The notes under the pieces were generated by a model that had not been told where the DNA came from, ran no database searches, and was given only the letters and a program-made list of their open reading frames with translations. Made by a program: the position numbers and the translations under genes. This document shows, in pieces, positions 1 to 10,122 of a DNA stretch of 50,327 nt (the first letter of the stretch is position 1; each line of letters opens with the position of its first letter). The stretch is taken from contig NZ_AUCF01000037.1 of assembly GCF_000429625.1 (NCBI RefSeq), positions 1 to 50,327 on the forward strand, in the 5' to 3' direction. The DNA comes from Azospirillum halopraeferens DSM 3675 (GTDB lineage: Bacteria > Pseudomonadota > Alphaproteobacteria > Azospirillales > Azospirillaceae).

Positions 1-379
1 CGACGGTGCTCGGCTCCGCCGTGTCGCCGCAGGCCAAGCGCCACGTCCGGCGCAGTCGGTCGAGCAAGCGGCGCCAGAGCCCGAGCCGGGCCCAGCGGGC
101 GAACAGCGTATACAGCGTGCCGAAGGAAATGCCCGAGAGCTGGCCGATGGCGCGCCATTGCATGCCGCAGAAGCACACGCACCACACGGCCATGATCGCC
201 TTGCGCAGGGCGGCCCCGGTCAGCGCCGGCTTCGGTCCGGACCGGGTCGGCCGCGTGCCCTTCGCCGCCATGGCCGTCAACTCGACCAGCACCTCGTCGA
301 CGAAGGAGTCAACGTCCGAAAACGCGTCCCGGGATGCCGGAGTGGTGCTTGCGGGACGAACGGCGGTGGCGGTGCCCAT
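1..379 (-). mobile_element. IS5-family transposase, N-terminal part (runs off the left edge)
   Basis: Reading the minus strand from an ATG at 379 gives an open frame that runs to the window edge without a stop, about 126 residues. It contains VDSFVDEVLVEL, then GPKPALTGAALRKAIMAVW, then MQWRAIGQLSGISFGTLYTL, and then an Arg-rich LWRRLLDRLRRTW stretch. This is the pattern of the helix-turn-helix N-terminal domain (DUF4096-like) of IS5-group transposases, which are abundant in Azospirillum-type genomes. The catalytic DDE region would lie outside the window, so completeness cannot be judged. I could not identify a terminal inverted repeat in the bases upstream of the ATG. The gene reads away from the uronate locus. 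Confidence 0.72.
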
Positions 380-509
380 AGAATGCTGGCCCGGGCGCTG
401 TTGACGATGGCCATAGCTCTGCCAGCCCGTCCGCCCGCCGCAACACCCCTGTTCTCCTTAAAGTAGCATCCCGACCGCCGCGAGCCGGGACGCCCCTGCC
501 ACGAACAAG

Positions 510-545
510 CTCTGACAGATCAATGCCTTGGATTGATCGGCAGAG
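510..545. repeat. Hairpin with GATCAAT/ATTGATC arms downstream of uxuA
   Basis: CTCTG (510-514) pairs with CAGAG (541-545), and inside it GATCAAT (518-524) pairs with ATTGATC (532-538) around a 7-base loop. It lies 16 bases beyond the uxuA stop, so it could end the uxuA transcript on the minus strand, although no long T run follows. The same GATCAATGC core recurs as a hairpin at 42661-42682. Confidence 0.55.
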
Positions 546-561
546 CGTGCCGCGGGACACC

Positions 562-1734
<1,173 letters not shown>

Positions 1735-1797
1735 GATGTCAACGCCTTGTCGTCAGGAATGCGCACGGGGAATCCGGCGGGAAAGGGGCCGGGGCCG

Positions 1798-2547
1798 TCA
1801 GCCGGCCCGGGCGATGGAGGGATCGGCGTCGAACAGGTACCCGTCGAAATCCGGGTCCTCGACGTCCGACAGGGTCAGCAGGGTCCGGCGCACGTTGGCC
1901 AGGTGGTTCCACATGGCCTGGCGCGCCAGGGCGGGGTTCCGGCACTGGAGCGCGCTGAGGATCGCCTGGTGGTCGTCGAGCCACTGGCGCCGGTAGCCGG
2001 CGTCGAAGATGCGGTCGTGCAGGCGGGCCCACATGGGGCTGTTCTCGCGCTTGCGCCAGAGATCGTCGAGCACGTCCACCAGGGCGCCGTTCTGGGTCGC
2101 CTCGGCGATGAGGCGGTGGAACAGGGCGTCGCCGGAGTAGTCGTCGCGCCCCTCCTCGATGCCGCGGCGCTCCATGTCCAGCGCCTCGCGCATGCGCACG
2201 ATGTCCGCCTTGGTCACGGTGGTCGCGGCGCAGGCGGCGATGCTGCTCTCCAGCACCTGGCGGGCCTGGAGAAGCTCGAACGGTCCGATGTCGCCGCGGG
2301 CACTGGTCCCCCCCTCCTCGGGAAGGCGGGCGACGTAGATGCCCGAGCCCTTGCGGACCTCCACCAGCCCCTCGATCTCCAGCATCAGCACGGCTTCGCG
2401 CACCAGCGAGCGGCTGACGTCCAGTTCGGCCGAGATCTGCCGTTCCGTGCGCATGCGGTCGCCGATCCGGTAGCCCTTCGCGACGATCTCGCGCTTCAGC
2501 GCCTCGGCCACGTCCTGATAGCGGCGCTTGCCCGTCGTGTCCGTCAT
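1798..2547 (-). CDS. GntR-family (FadR/UxuR-like) transcriptional regulator of uronate genes
   Basis: The 249-residue protein has an N-terminal winged helix-turn-helix (about residues 8-75, with RTERQISAELDVSRSLVREA as the recognition part). A helical FCD ligand-binding domain follows, with spaced His residues (ALFHRLIAE, DDHQAILSAL, WNHLANVRR) that usually bind a metal and the effector. The start is the ATG overlapping the stop of the upstream beta-glucuronidase gene (ATGA), which implies translational coupling. Its place between uidA and uxuA, and the UxuR-like palindrome in front of the operon at 5544-5561, suggest a repressor released by glucuronate, fructuronate or mannonate. The ligand is inferred. 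A longer open frame extends upstream in the same phase but is only the shadow of uidA. Confidence 0.9.
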   Translation of the reverse strand: MTDTTGKRRYQDVAEALKREIVAKGYRIGDRMRTERQISAELDVSRSLVREAVLMLEIEGLVEVRKGSGIYVARLPEEGGTSARGDIGPFELLQARQVLESSIAACAATTVTKADIVRMREALDMERRGIEEGRDDYSGDALFHRLIAEATQNGALVDVLDDLWRKRENSPMWARLHDRIFDAGYRRQWLDDHQAILSALQCRNPALARQAMWNHLANVRRTLLTLSDVEDPDFDGYLFDADPSIARAG

Positions 2548-4373
2548 CGCCCGTCCTCCGCTTCCGACTCCGCTGCGGCCCGCCGCTGCGCGTAATACGC
2601 GGACAGCACGTGGAACGCCTCTTTTTTCGTCGCTTTGTCGGCGGCGATCAGGCCCTTGCGGTTGAATCCGCGCTGGAAGACGTTCTGCCGCCGCTCGACC
2701 CGGAAGTCGTACAGGATCCACGGCGACATGCCTTTGACGTAGGACAGATTGCGCAGGATGGCGATCTGCTTCTCGTAGACCTCGCGCATGTAGGATTCGC
2801 TGAACAGACCCCGCGCCGGGCCCTGCGGTGCCCGGACGCCGTCGGCCCCGGTCTCGGAGATCACCACGGGTTTTCCCGGCGCCGAATTGCGGCCGATGTC
2901 GACGAGATCCTCGAAGTTCTCCTCGTACCAGCCGTAATACTCGTTGATGCCGATGACGTCGATGTGCTCGGCCAGCCGGTCCTCGATGCGCTTGCGCGCG
3001 TGGTTCACCAGGCAGGCGGCGGAGGTCAGGCGCGTGGGGTCGGCCGACTTGGCCGTGCGCGCAAGGCCGCTCATGAAGGCGAGGCGGGCGTCGGTGTCCG
3101 GGTTCTCGTTGCCCACCGACCAGATGATCACGCTGGCCCGGTTGCGGTCCCGCCGGATCAGCTCCAGCAGTTGGTTCTCCGCATCGGCGTAGGTGCGCGG
3201 GTCGTCGAAGGCGATCGCCCAGTACACGGGGATCTCCTCCCACAGCAGGAACCCCAGCTCGTCGGCCAGACGGGCGGCCCGCTCGTGATGGGGGTAGTGG
3301 GCCAGGCGCAGGAAATTGCAGTTCAGCTCGCGGGCGTGGGCGAAGCGGCGGCGCAGGTCCTCCTCGCCGGTGACCTTGCCCGTGGCCTCGTCGTCCTCGT
3401 GCACCGAGATGCCGCGCAGGAACAGCGGGCGGCCGTTCAGCCGGATCTCGTCGCCGACCCGCTCGATCCGGCGGAACCCCACCCGGTCGGACACCCGGTC
3501 GCCGCCGGCGCTCAGCACCACGTCGTACAGGGTCGGGCTTTCCGGCGACCACAGGTCGGGCCGCGCGTCCACCTCCACCGCACCGCGCCCGTCGGCGTCC
3601 AGGGGAACCGCCACGTCGATGCCCAGCGCCGGGATCTCCAGGCGCGCCGCGGCGGCGGGGCCGTCCACCTCGACGGCGGCGCGGATGCGGTCGTAGCCGT
3701 CATCGGCGGCGAGGTGCACGAACAGGTCCCGGATCACCGTCCGCGGCATCGCGAACAGCTCCACCTCGCGGTAGACGCCGCCGTAGTTGAACCAGTCCGT
3801 GTTGCGCATGGGCACCCGGTCCGCGGTGCGCGTGTTGTTGACCATCAGCATCAGCCAGTTGCGGCCGGCCTTCAGGTGCCCGGTCAGTTCGGCGAAGAAG
3901 GGGGTGGAGCCGCCGACGTGGTTGCCCAGGAACACGCCGTTGAGGAACACCTTGCAATCGTACTGGGCGGCACCCACCCGCAGGAACCACCGCCGGTCCG
4001 CGTCCTCCGCATCCGCCGCGTCCATGTCCAGCGGGCGCGTGTACCAGGCGCTGCCTTCGAAGAAATACCACTTTTCCTTGAGCATCTGCCAGCACGACGG
4101 GACCGGCACGGTCTCGCCGTCGTAGGGATCGTAATCCCACGGCTCGGTCCGCTCCTCCGGCGCCATGGGCTGCATGGCGTACCATTTCTGGCGCAGGCCG
4201 GTGTCCAGCAGATCGACGCAGAAGGTCCAGTCGCCGTTCAGCGACCGGCCGTCCCGCCCGCCCGTGAACACCATGGTGCGGTGATTCAGGTTCCGCGGAT
4301 CGAAGGGAACGCCGTAGGCTTCGTCGTGCAGAGCCTGAAGGGCGTTTTCCGCCAGGTCGGACCGCTCAAGCAC
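2544..4373 (-). CDS. uidA: Beta-glucuronidase (glycoside hydrolase family 2)
   Basis: The 609-residue GH2 enzyme has the sugar-binding jelly-roll, immunoglobulin-like and TIM-barrel domains in order. The acid/base is Glu423 in SVGNEN and the nucleophile is Glu507 in VISETGADG. An Asn-x-Lys motif (NRK, residues 571-573) stands where known beta-glucuronidases read the uronic carboxylate, which separates it from beta-galactosidases. The asparagine-glutamate-tyrosine segment INEYYGWYEENFEDL is also typical. There is no signal peptide, so hydrolysis is cytosolic, after import. It would release glucuronate for UxaC and UxuA. The 3' end overlaps the GntR gene by four bases, and the TRAP binding-protein gene lies 51 bases upstream in the same direction. 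Confidence 0.93.
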   Translation of the reverse strand: MLERSDLAENALQALHDEAYGVPFDPRNLNHRTMVFTGGRDGRSLNGDWTFCVDLLDTGLRQKWYAMQPMAPEERTEPWDYDPYDGETVPVPSCWQMLKEKWYFFEGSAWYTRPLDMDAADAEDADRRWFLRVGAAQYDCKVFLNGVFLGNHVGGSTPFFAELTGHLKAGRNWLMLMVNNTRTADRVPMRNTDWFNYGGVYREVELFAMPRTVIRDLFVHLAADDGYDRIRAAVEVDGPAAAARLEIPALGIDVAVPLDADGRGAVEVDARPDLWSPESPTLYDVVLSAGGDRVSDRVGFRRIERVGDEIRLNGRPLFLRGISVHEDDEATGKVTGEEDLRRRFAHARELNCNFLRLAHYPHHERAARLADELGFLLWEEIPVYWAIAFDDPRTYADAENQLLELIRRDRNRASVIIWSVGNENPDTDARLAFMSGLARTAKSADPTRLTSAACLVNHARKRIEDRLAEHIDVIGINEYYGWYEENFEDLVDIGRNSAPGKPVVISETGADGVRAPQGPARGLFSESYMREVYEKQIAILRNLSYVKGMSPWILYDFRVERRQNVFQRGFNRKGLIAADKATKKEAFHVLSAYYAQRRAAAESEAEDGR

Positions 4374-4424
4374 GGGCGTTCACTCCAATGGGGATGGTCG
4401 GGCGGGAGGACGGGCCGGCCGGGC

Positions 4425-5405
4425 TTACTTCGCCAGGGCGCGGATGCGCGTGATCAGGTCGGCGGTGCGCGGCGACTTGGCGGCGGCCTCGTCGTACATG
4501 GGCTTCACGGCGTCGATGAAGGGCGCCTTGTCCACCTCGATGAACCGCACACCCATCTCCGCCTTGGCCTTCTCGATGCCCTTGGCGACCTGGTCGTTCC
4601 AGGACTCGCGGTGCTTGTCCATGGACTCGCGGGCCGCCTGCTTCAGGGCCTTCTGCTGGTCCTCCGGCAGCTTGTCCCAGACCCTGGTGGAGATCATCAC
4701 CACCGACGGGATCATGGTGTGCTCGTTGTTGGAATAGACCTTGGCGACCTCGCCGTGGCGGGCCGAGGTGAGGGCCAGCGGGTTGTTCTCCGCACCGTCC
4801 ACGACGCCGAGCTGCAGGGCGCTGTACAGCTCGCCATAGGCGATCGGCGTCGGGGTGCCGCCCAGCAGCTCCACCATGCGGATGGCGGTGGGGCTGGGCT
4901 GCACGCGGATCTTCATGCCCTTCAGGTCGTCGGGCGAGCGGATCTCCTTGTTGGCGTAGAAGGAGCGGGCGCCTTCGACGTAATAGGCCAGGCCGATGAA
5001 GCCCTTGTCCCTGGACGCCATGAGGATGTCGTCGCCGACCTCGCCGCTCAGCACGTCGTAATAGTGCTGCTCATTGGCGAAGATGAAGGGCAGGTTGAGG
5101 GCGCTGTAGGACTCCTCGAACGCCTCCAGCTCGCTGGCGTTGGAACGGGCCATGTCCAGGGAGCCGTTCTGCATCAGCTCCATGGATTCACGCTGCGTGC
5201 CGAGCTGGGCGTTGGCGTAGACGCGGATCTTCAGCGCGCCGTTGGTCAGCTCGTTCACCCGCTTGGCCATGTCCTCCGCGGCGATGTGCACGGGGTGGTC
5301 GGTGGGGTTGTTGTGATTGAGCTTCAGCGTGCGCGCGTCCGCCGCACCGCCCGCCAGCAGCAGCGCGGCGCCGGCCAGCGCACCCGCGCAAATCCGCATC
5401 TCCAT
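4425..5405 (-). CDS. TRAP transporter solute-binding protein (DctP family)
   Basis: The 326-residue periplasmic receptor belongs to a tripartite ATP-independent transporter. An N-terminal export signal (MEMRICAGALAGAALLLAGGA) precedes the mature start TLKLNHNNPTDHP. Family marks include LGTQRESMELMQNGSLDMA, the carboxylate-binding Arg region IRVQPSPTAIRMVELLGG and the VDGAENNPLAL segment. I chose the ATG at 5405 because a strong AGGAGG ribosome site lies seven bases before it. An upstream in-frame start at 5453 has no such support. Its membrane partners are on the other strand (5675-7665), so P is split from Q and M by the shared regulatory region. The context points to a uronate or glucuronide ligand. 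Confidence 0.92.
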   Translation of the reverse strand: MEMRICAGALAGAALLLAGGAADARTLKLNHNNPTDHPVHIAAEDMAKRVNELTNGALKIRVYANAQLGTQRESMELMQNGSLDMARSNASELEAFEESYSALNLPFIFANEQHYYDVLSGEVGDDILMASRDKGFIGLAYYVEGARSFYANKEIRSPDDLKGMKIRVQPSPTAIRMVELLGGTPTPIAYGELYSALQLGVVDGAENNPLALTSARHGEVAKVYSNNEHTMIPSVVMISTRVWDKLPEDQQKALKQAARESMDKHRESWNDQVAKGIEKAKAEMGVRFIEVDKAPFIDAVKPMYDEAAAKSPRTADLITRIRALAK

Positions 5406-5503
5406 GTCGATTCCTCCTGGTTTTTGCGTATCCGGTCGCAACCGGCCGATCACCGGGGCGGCGCACCATGGTGCGGCCGGACCCCTCTCACTGTCGGGGC
5501 CTC

Positions 5504-5561
5504 ATGGTTGGCCAATTCAAATCAGCAGTCAACCAGAATCCGAAAATTGGTTGACCAATTT
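5504..5561. promoter_or_regulatory. UxuR-type operator array in the divergent uronate promoter region
   Basis: Bases 5544-5561 form a perfect palindrome, AAATTGGT-TG-ACCAATTT. It is nearly the same as the UxuR/ExuR-type operator known in gammaproteobacteria (AAATTGGTATACCAATTT, from memory). A degenerate copy, AATTGGCCAACCAT on the minus strand, sits at 5504-5517. A third partial copy, TGGTTGAC on the minus strand, sits at 5528-5535. The three centres are near 5511.5, 5531.5 and 5552.5, about 20-21 bases or two helical turns apart. A possible minus-strand promoter (TTGACT at 5532-5527, 17 bases, AACCAT at 5509-5504) lies inside the array. It would serve the dctP-uidA-gntR-uxuA arm, and the other direction serves dctQ-dctM-GH31-uxaC. 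Confidence 0.75.
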
Positions 5562-5674
5562 CGGGAAAGGGAGGACAGTCGGGCGCAGAGGCCGGGTTCC
5601 CGCCATGGTGCGGCCGGGCCGACAACGCCAGCGGACGGCCGAACCGTCCCCGTCCGCGCCTCCGGGAGGAGACC

Positions 5675-6364
5675 TTGCCGAACCATCCCCCTTCCGTGGA
5701 CCAGCCGCCGCCCCTCGGCGGGGCCATCCGCACGGCGACGCGCGCCGTCGACGCCGTCCTCGGCAGCCTGATCGTCACCATCTTCGTCCTGCTGGTCGCC
5801 TGCGTCTTCTGGCAGGTGTTCTCCCGCTACGTGCTCGGCGCGCCGACCACGGTCACCGACGAGATCGCCCGTTTCCTGTTCATGTGGGCGGCCCTGTTCG
5901 GTGCCGCCTACACCTTCGGCCAGGCGCGGCATCTGGCGATCGACATCGTCGCGGCCGGGCTGTCGCCGCCGCGCCGCCGCATCCTGCGCGCCGTCATCAC
6001 CCTGTTCGTGGCCGGCTTTGCCGCCGTGGTCATGGTCTACGGCGGCTATGAGCTCACCATGCGCACGCTGGCCAGCGGGCAGGTGACGCCGGTGCTGCGC
6101 CTGCCCATGGGCTACGTTTACGGCGCCATTCCCGCGGCGGGCGTGCTGATCCTGTTCTACGCCGCCGCCTTCCTCGCCGATCCCCGCCTGGCCGCGCACA
6201 TGCACGGCGACGACGGGGCGGAGAAGGACAACGAACTCCCGGCCGCCCCCGCCGGCACCACCGCCGCCGCGCCCGCCGCCACGGCGGCCGGCAGGACAAC
6301 CGAAGACACCGCCGCCGGGACTCGCGCGGCCGGTCACGCCACCAAACAGGGGAGCACCCGGTGA
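5675..6364 (+). CDS. TRAP transporter small permease subunit (DctQ family)
   Basis: The 229-residue membrane protein has the four predicted helices of DctQ (about residues 28-50, 66-85, 105-127 and 148-168). It carries the WQVFSRYVLGAPTTVTDEIARF motif region that packs against DctM. The start is a TTG preceded at five bases by GGGAGGA, and no ATG fits the frame nearby. It overlaps the DctM gene. Odd feature: after the last helix it carries a tail of about 55 residues rich in Ala, Thr and Gly (roughly 175-229). DctQ proteins usually end soon after the fourth helix. The tail may be a disordered cytoplasmic extension with no assigned role. Confidence 0.9.
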   Translation: MPNHPPSVDQPPPLGGAIRTATRAVDAVLGSLIVTIFVLLVACVFWQVFSRYVLGAPTTVTDEIARFLFMWAALFGAAYTFGQARHLAIDIVAAGLSPPRRRILRAVITLFVAGFAAVVMVYGGYELTMRTLASGQVTPVLRLPMGYVYGAIPAAGVLILFYAAAFLADPRLAAHMHGDDGAEKDNELPAAPAGTTAAAPAATAAGRTTEDTAAGTRAAGHATKQGSTR

Positions 6365-7665
6365 TGGAACTGCAAAGCACGCTGGCGCTCTTCGGGGTCT
6401 TCGGCGCCCTCATGATGCTGGGGGTGCCGATTGCCTTCGCCATCGGCATCGCCACGGTGGTGACCTTCCTGGTGCTGATGTCCTTCGACCAGGCGGTGTA
6501 CATCACCGCCCAGCAGATGGCGTCGGGCCTCGACAGCTTCACGCTGCTGGCCATCCCCTTCTTCATCCTGGCCGGCAACATCATGAACCGGGGCGGCATC
6601 GCCCTTCGGCTGATCGCCTTCGCCAAGGTCCTGGGGGGGCGGCTGCCGGGCTCGCTCGCCCACTGCAACGTACTGGCCAACATGCTGTTCGGGGCGATCT
6701 CCGGGTCGGCGGTGGCCGCCGCCGCCGCGGTGGGCGGCGTCATGGCGCCGTTGCAGAAGCGGGAGCGGTACGACCCCGCGTTCTCCGCCGCGGTCAACAT
6801 CGCGTCCTGCCCCACCGGGCTGCTGATCCCGCCCAGCACCACCTTCATCGTCTACTCCCTCATCAGCGGCGGGACCTCGATTGCCGCCCTGTTTCTGGCG
6901 GGATACATCCCCGGCATCCTCATGGGGCTCAGCCTGATGGTGGTGGCGGGCATCATCGCCAAGCGGCGCGGCTACCCCGTGGAGCCGCGGCCGAGCGGGG
7001 CGGAGGTGCTGCGCCGCACCCTCGACGCCATGCTGCCGCTGGGCCTGATCGTCGTCGTCATGGGCGGCATCGTCGGCGGCGTCTTCACCGCCACCGAGGC
7101 GTCGGCCGCCGCGGTGCTCTATTCCCTGTTCCTGGCCCTGTTCTGGTACCGCGAGATCGGCATCCGCGACCTGCCGGGGATCATCCTGGAATCGGCGGTC
7201 ACCACCTCCATCGTGCTGCTGCTGATCGGCTGCTCCATCGCCATGTCCAAGGTGATGGCCTTCACCGACATCCCCTACACCATTTCCGAGGCGCTGCTCG
7301 CCCTGTCGGAGAATCCGGTGGTGCTGCTGCTGACCATCAACATCATCCTGCTGGTCGTCGGCATCTTCATGGACATGACGCCGGCCCTGCTGATCTTCAC
7401 GCCGATCTTCCTGCCGGTGGCGCAGGACCTGGGCATGGACCCCGTCCATTTCGGCGTCATGATCACCATGAACCTGTGCATCGGCATCTGCACGCCGCCG
7501 GTCGGCTCGGCCCTGTTCGTCGGCTGCTCGGTGGGCAAGGTCTCCATCGGCAGCGTGCTGAAGCCGCTCCTGCCCTTCTACGCGGTGCTGATCGTCCTTC
7601 TCATGGTCATCACCTACACGCCGTCCCTGAGCCTGGCGCTGCCCCGGCTCCTGCTGAACTACTGA
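6364..7665 (+). CDS. TRAP transporter large permease subunit (DctM family)
   Basis: The 433-residue, highly hydrophobic protein is the translocation subunit of the uronate-locus TRAP system. It imports the DctP-bound acid together with sodium ions. Family marks are LLAIPFFILAGNIMNRGGI, MLFGAISGSAVAAAAAVGG, the IASCPTGLLIPPSTTFIVYS region and GICTPPVGSALFVGC, with about 12 membrane segments. The ATG at 6364 shares its first base with the stop of dctQ. A GTG three bases earlier (6361) is equally possible. The GH31 gene follows after seven bases, so the arm is one transcription unit. Confidence 0.93.
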   Translation: MELQSTLALFGVFGALMMLGVPIAFAIGIATVVTFLVLMSFDQAVYITAQQMASGLDSFTLLAIPFFILAGNIMNRGGIALRLIAFAKVLGGRLPGSLAHCNVLANMLFGAISGSAVAAAAAVGGVMAPLQKRERYDPAFSAAVNIASCPTGLLIPPSTTFIVYSLISGGTSIAALFLAGYIPGILMGLSLMVVAGIIAKRRGYPVEPRPSGAEVLRRTLDAMLPLGLIVVVMGGIVGGVFTATEASAAAVLYSLFLALFWYREIGIRDLPGIILESAVTTSIVLLLIGCSIAMSKVMAFTDIPYTISEALLALSENPVVLLLTINIILLVVGIFMDMTPALLIFTPIFLPVAQDLGMDPVHFGVMITMNLCIGICTPPVGSALFVGCSVGKVSIGSVLKPLLPFYAVLIVLLMVITYTPSLSLALPRLLLNY

Positions 7666-7672
7666 GGACACC

Positions 7673-10075
7673 ATGAAGACCCTGCGGAGCTGGCAGCCGG
7701 AGCGCACGACCGACACCGGCGTCGACCTTCTGGTGGAGGGCCGCCATCGCCTGTCGATCCGGGTGCTCGACGACACCCTGGTGCGGGTGCTTCTGCGCCG
7801 CGACGGGGCGCTGCGCCTGGACCGGACGTGGAGCATCGCCCCCGCCGCCGCCCCCGGCGGTGCCGCGGCCGGCGACGTCCCCCTCGAGGGGCGGTCGCGG
7901 ACCGACCTGTCGGGCTTTCCTTGCCCGCCCTTCGCAACGGAGGTGTCGGACGGCCGGCTGGTCCTCACCACCGCCGCGCTGCGCCTGACGGTGACGACGC
8001 CGCTGGCCCTGTCGTGGGAGGCGAGGCGGGAGGACGGCAGCTTCGTGCCGTTCGCCGCCGACCGGCCCACCGGCGCCTACATGGTGGGCGCGCGCAGCCA
8101 CGCCCACGCCCATTTCCTGCTGCGCCGCCCCGACGACCGCGTCTACGGCCTGGGCGAGAAGGCCGGCCCGCTGGAACGCACGGGCCGCCGCTACGAGATG
8201 CGCAACCTCGACGCCATGGGCTATGACGCCCGCTCCACCGATCCCCTCTACAAGCACATCCCCTTCACCGTCACCCGCACCGGATCGGCCGGCGCCTACG
8301 GGCTGTTCTACGACAACCTGGCCGGCTGCCGGTTCGACCTGGGGAACGAGCTGGACAACTACCACAAGCCCTTCCGCGCCTACCGGGCGGAAGACGGCGA
8401 CCTGGACCTCTACGTGCGCTGGGCGCCGACGGTGCTGGAGGTGGTCAAGTCCCATGTGCGCCTGACCGGCGGCACCGCCTTCCCGCCGCTGTGGAGCCTC
8501 GGCTACTCCGGCTCCACCATGCATTACACCGACGCTCCCGATGCCCAGAAGCGGCTGGAGGGCTTCGTCGATCTGGTGGCGCAGCACGGCATCCCCTGCG
8601 ACAGCTTCCAGCTGTCGTCGGGCTACACCTCCATCGGCACCAAGCGCTACGTGTTCCACTGGAACCGCGACAAGGTGCCGGACCCCCGGGGGATGGCCCG
8701 CCGGTTCGCCGACGCGGGCATCCACCTCGCCGCCAACATCAAGCCGTGCCTGCTGCGCGACCATCCCGAATACGACCGCGTGGCCGGGGAGGGGCTGTTC
8801 GTGCGCGACCGCGACACCGGGCAGCCGGAGCGGTCCGCCTTCTGGGACGACGAGGGCTCGCACCTCGACTTCACCAACCCCGCGACCGTGGCCTGGTGGC
8901 GGCGCAACGTCACCGAGACGCTGCTGGAACTCGGCATCGGCTCCACCTGGAACGACAACAACGAGTTCGAGGTGTGGGACTCCACCGCCCGCTGCGAGGG
9001 CTTCGGCGACCCCATCGACATCGGCCTGATCCGGCCGTTGATGCCGGTGCTGATGACCCGCGCCTCCTACGCCGCGCAGACCGCCTTCGCCCCGGACCGG
9101 CGCCCCTATCTGATCTCGCGCTCCGGCGCCCCCGGCCTGCAGCGTTACGCCCAGACCTGGTCGGGCGACAACCGCACGGGCTGGGACACCCTGCGCTACA
9201 ACATCCGCATGGGCCTGGGCATGTCGCTGTCCGGCCTGTTCAACGTCGGCCACGACGTCGGCGGCTTCTCCGGCCCGCGGCCGGATGCGGAGCTGTTCGT
9301 CCGCTGGGTGCAGAACGGGGTGTTCCATCCCCGCTTCACCATCCATTCCTGGAACGACGACGGCACGGTGAACGAGCCGTGGATGTACCCGGAGGTGACG
9401 CCGCTGGTGCGCGACGCCATCCGCCTGCGCTACCGCCTGATGCCCTACCTCTACACCACCCTCTACCGCTGCGTGGTCGAGGACGAGCCGATGCTGCGCC
9501 CCACCTTCCTCGACCACGGCGACGACGCCGCGTGCCTGGAGGACACCGACGACTTCATGATCGGCACCGACCTGCTGGTCGCCACGGTGGTGGAGCCGGG
9601 TGCGGCGGAGCGGCGGGTGCGGCTGCCGCGCAACGCCACGGGCTGGTGGGACTTCCACGCCGGCACCTGGCATCCCGGCGGGACCGAGCTGGTGCTGCCG
9701 GTGGACCTGGCCACCATCCCGCTGTTCGTGCGGGCCGGCGCCGTCCTCCCCCTGGCCGAGGGGCTGACCCGCGCCGATTCCGCCCGCGACGTGCAGCGGA
9801 CGTGGGCCCTGTTCCCCGCCCCCGGACAGGCCGTGACGGAGTCCCTGGAATACGCCGACGACGGCGTGTCCGCCGCGGCCCTGGCCGGCGACCACCGGCT
9901 GACCCGCTTCACGCTGGACGGCGACGGGGCCGCCCTGCGGCTGGTCTGGACGGCGTCGGGCCCGTACCGGCCCGCCCACGACGGCGCCACCGTGTGGCTG
10001 CCCGCCGGGGAAGGGCGCCCGTTGTCGGTCAACGGCCGCCCGACCGCCCCCGGCACCCGCGTGCCCTTCGCGTGA
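7673..10075 (+). CDS. GH31 family alpha-glycosidase (alpha-glucosidase or alpha-xylosidase type)
   Basis: The 800-residue enzyme has the GH31 architecture: N-terminal beta-sandwich, TIM barrel, then two C-terminal beta domains. The nucleophile is Asp428 in WNDNNEFE, a variant of the usual WxDMNE. The acid/base is Asp499 in TWSGDNRTGW, after RSGAPGLQRYAQ. VYGLGEKAGPLERTGRRY and LWSLGYSGSTMHYTD are also typical of the family. There is no signal peptide, so it is cytosolic and must act on imported small oligosaccharides. Placement in a uronate operon suggests an alpha-linked glycan carrying or joined to glucuronic acid, but the sequence does not fix the aglycone or the sugar. It sits seven bases after dctM and 47 bases before uxaC. 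Confidence 0.88.
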   Translation: MKTLRSWQPERTTDTGVDLLVEGRHRLSIRVLDDTLVRVLLRRDGALRLDRTWSIAPAAAPGGAAAGDVPLEGRSRTDLSGFPCPPFATEVSDGRLVLTTAALRLTVTTPLALSWEARREDGSFVPFAADRPTGAYMVGARSHAHAHFLLRRPDDRVYGLGEKAGPLERTGRRYEMRNLDAMGYDARSTDPLYKHIPFTVTRTGSAGAYGLFYDNLAGCRFDLGNELDNYHKPFRAYRAEDGDLDLYVRWAPTVLEVVKSHVRLTGGTAFPPLWSLGYSGSTMHYTDAPDAQKRLEGFVDLVAQHGIPCDSFQLSSGYTSIGTKRYVFHWNRDKVPDPRGMARRFADAGIHLAANIKPCLLRDHPEYDRVAGEGLFVRDRDTGQPERSAFWDDEGSHLDFTNPATVAWWRRNVTETLLELGIGSTWNDNNEFEVWDSTARCEGFGDPIDIGLIRPLMPVLMTRASYAAQTAFAPDRRPYLISRSGAPGLQRYAQTWSGDNRTGWDTLRYNIRMGLGMSLSGLFNVGHDVGGFSGPRPDAELFVRWVQNGVFHPRFTIHSWNDDGTVNEPWMYPEVTPLVRDAIRLRYRLMPYLYTTLYRCVVEDEPMLRPTFLDHGDDAACLEDTDDFMIGTDLLVATVVEPGAAERRVRLPRNATGWWDFHAGTWHPGGTELVLPVDLATIPLFVRAGAVLPLAEGLTRADSARDVQRTWALFPAPGQAVTESLEYADDGVSAAALAGDHRLTRFTLDGDGAALRLVWTASGPYRPAHDGATVWLPAGEGRPLSVNGRPTAPGTRVPFA

Positions 10076-10122
10076 GGCACCGCCCCGCCGTCATCCCGTT
10101 TCCGGACCGCAAGGACGCCCCC

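Noticed and set aside
2610..5771. Open plus-strand frame of over 1000 codons opposite uidA and dctP
   Set aside because: It is the antisense shadow of two clear genes. The translation is His/Val/Gln-rich with no family motifs, as expected from GC-rich third positions.
8491..10122. Upstream extension of the uxaC frame through the GH31 gene
   Set aside because: The extension is an Arg/Pro-rich shadow. Homology to uronate isomerase begins at the ATG at 10123.
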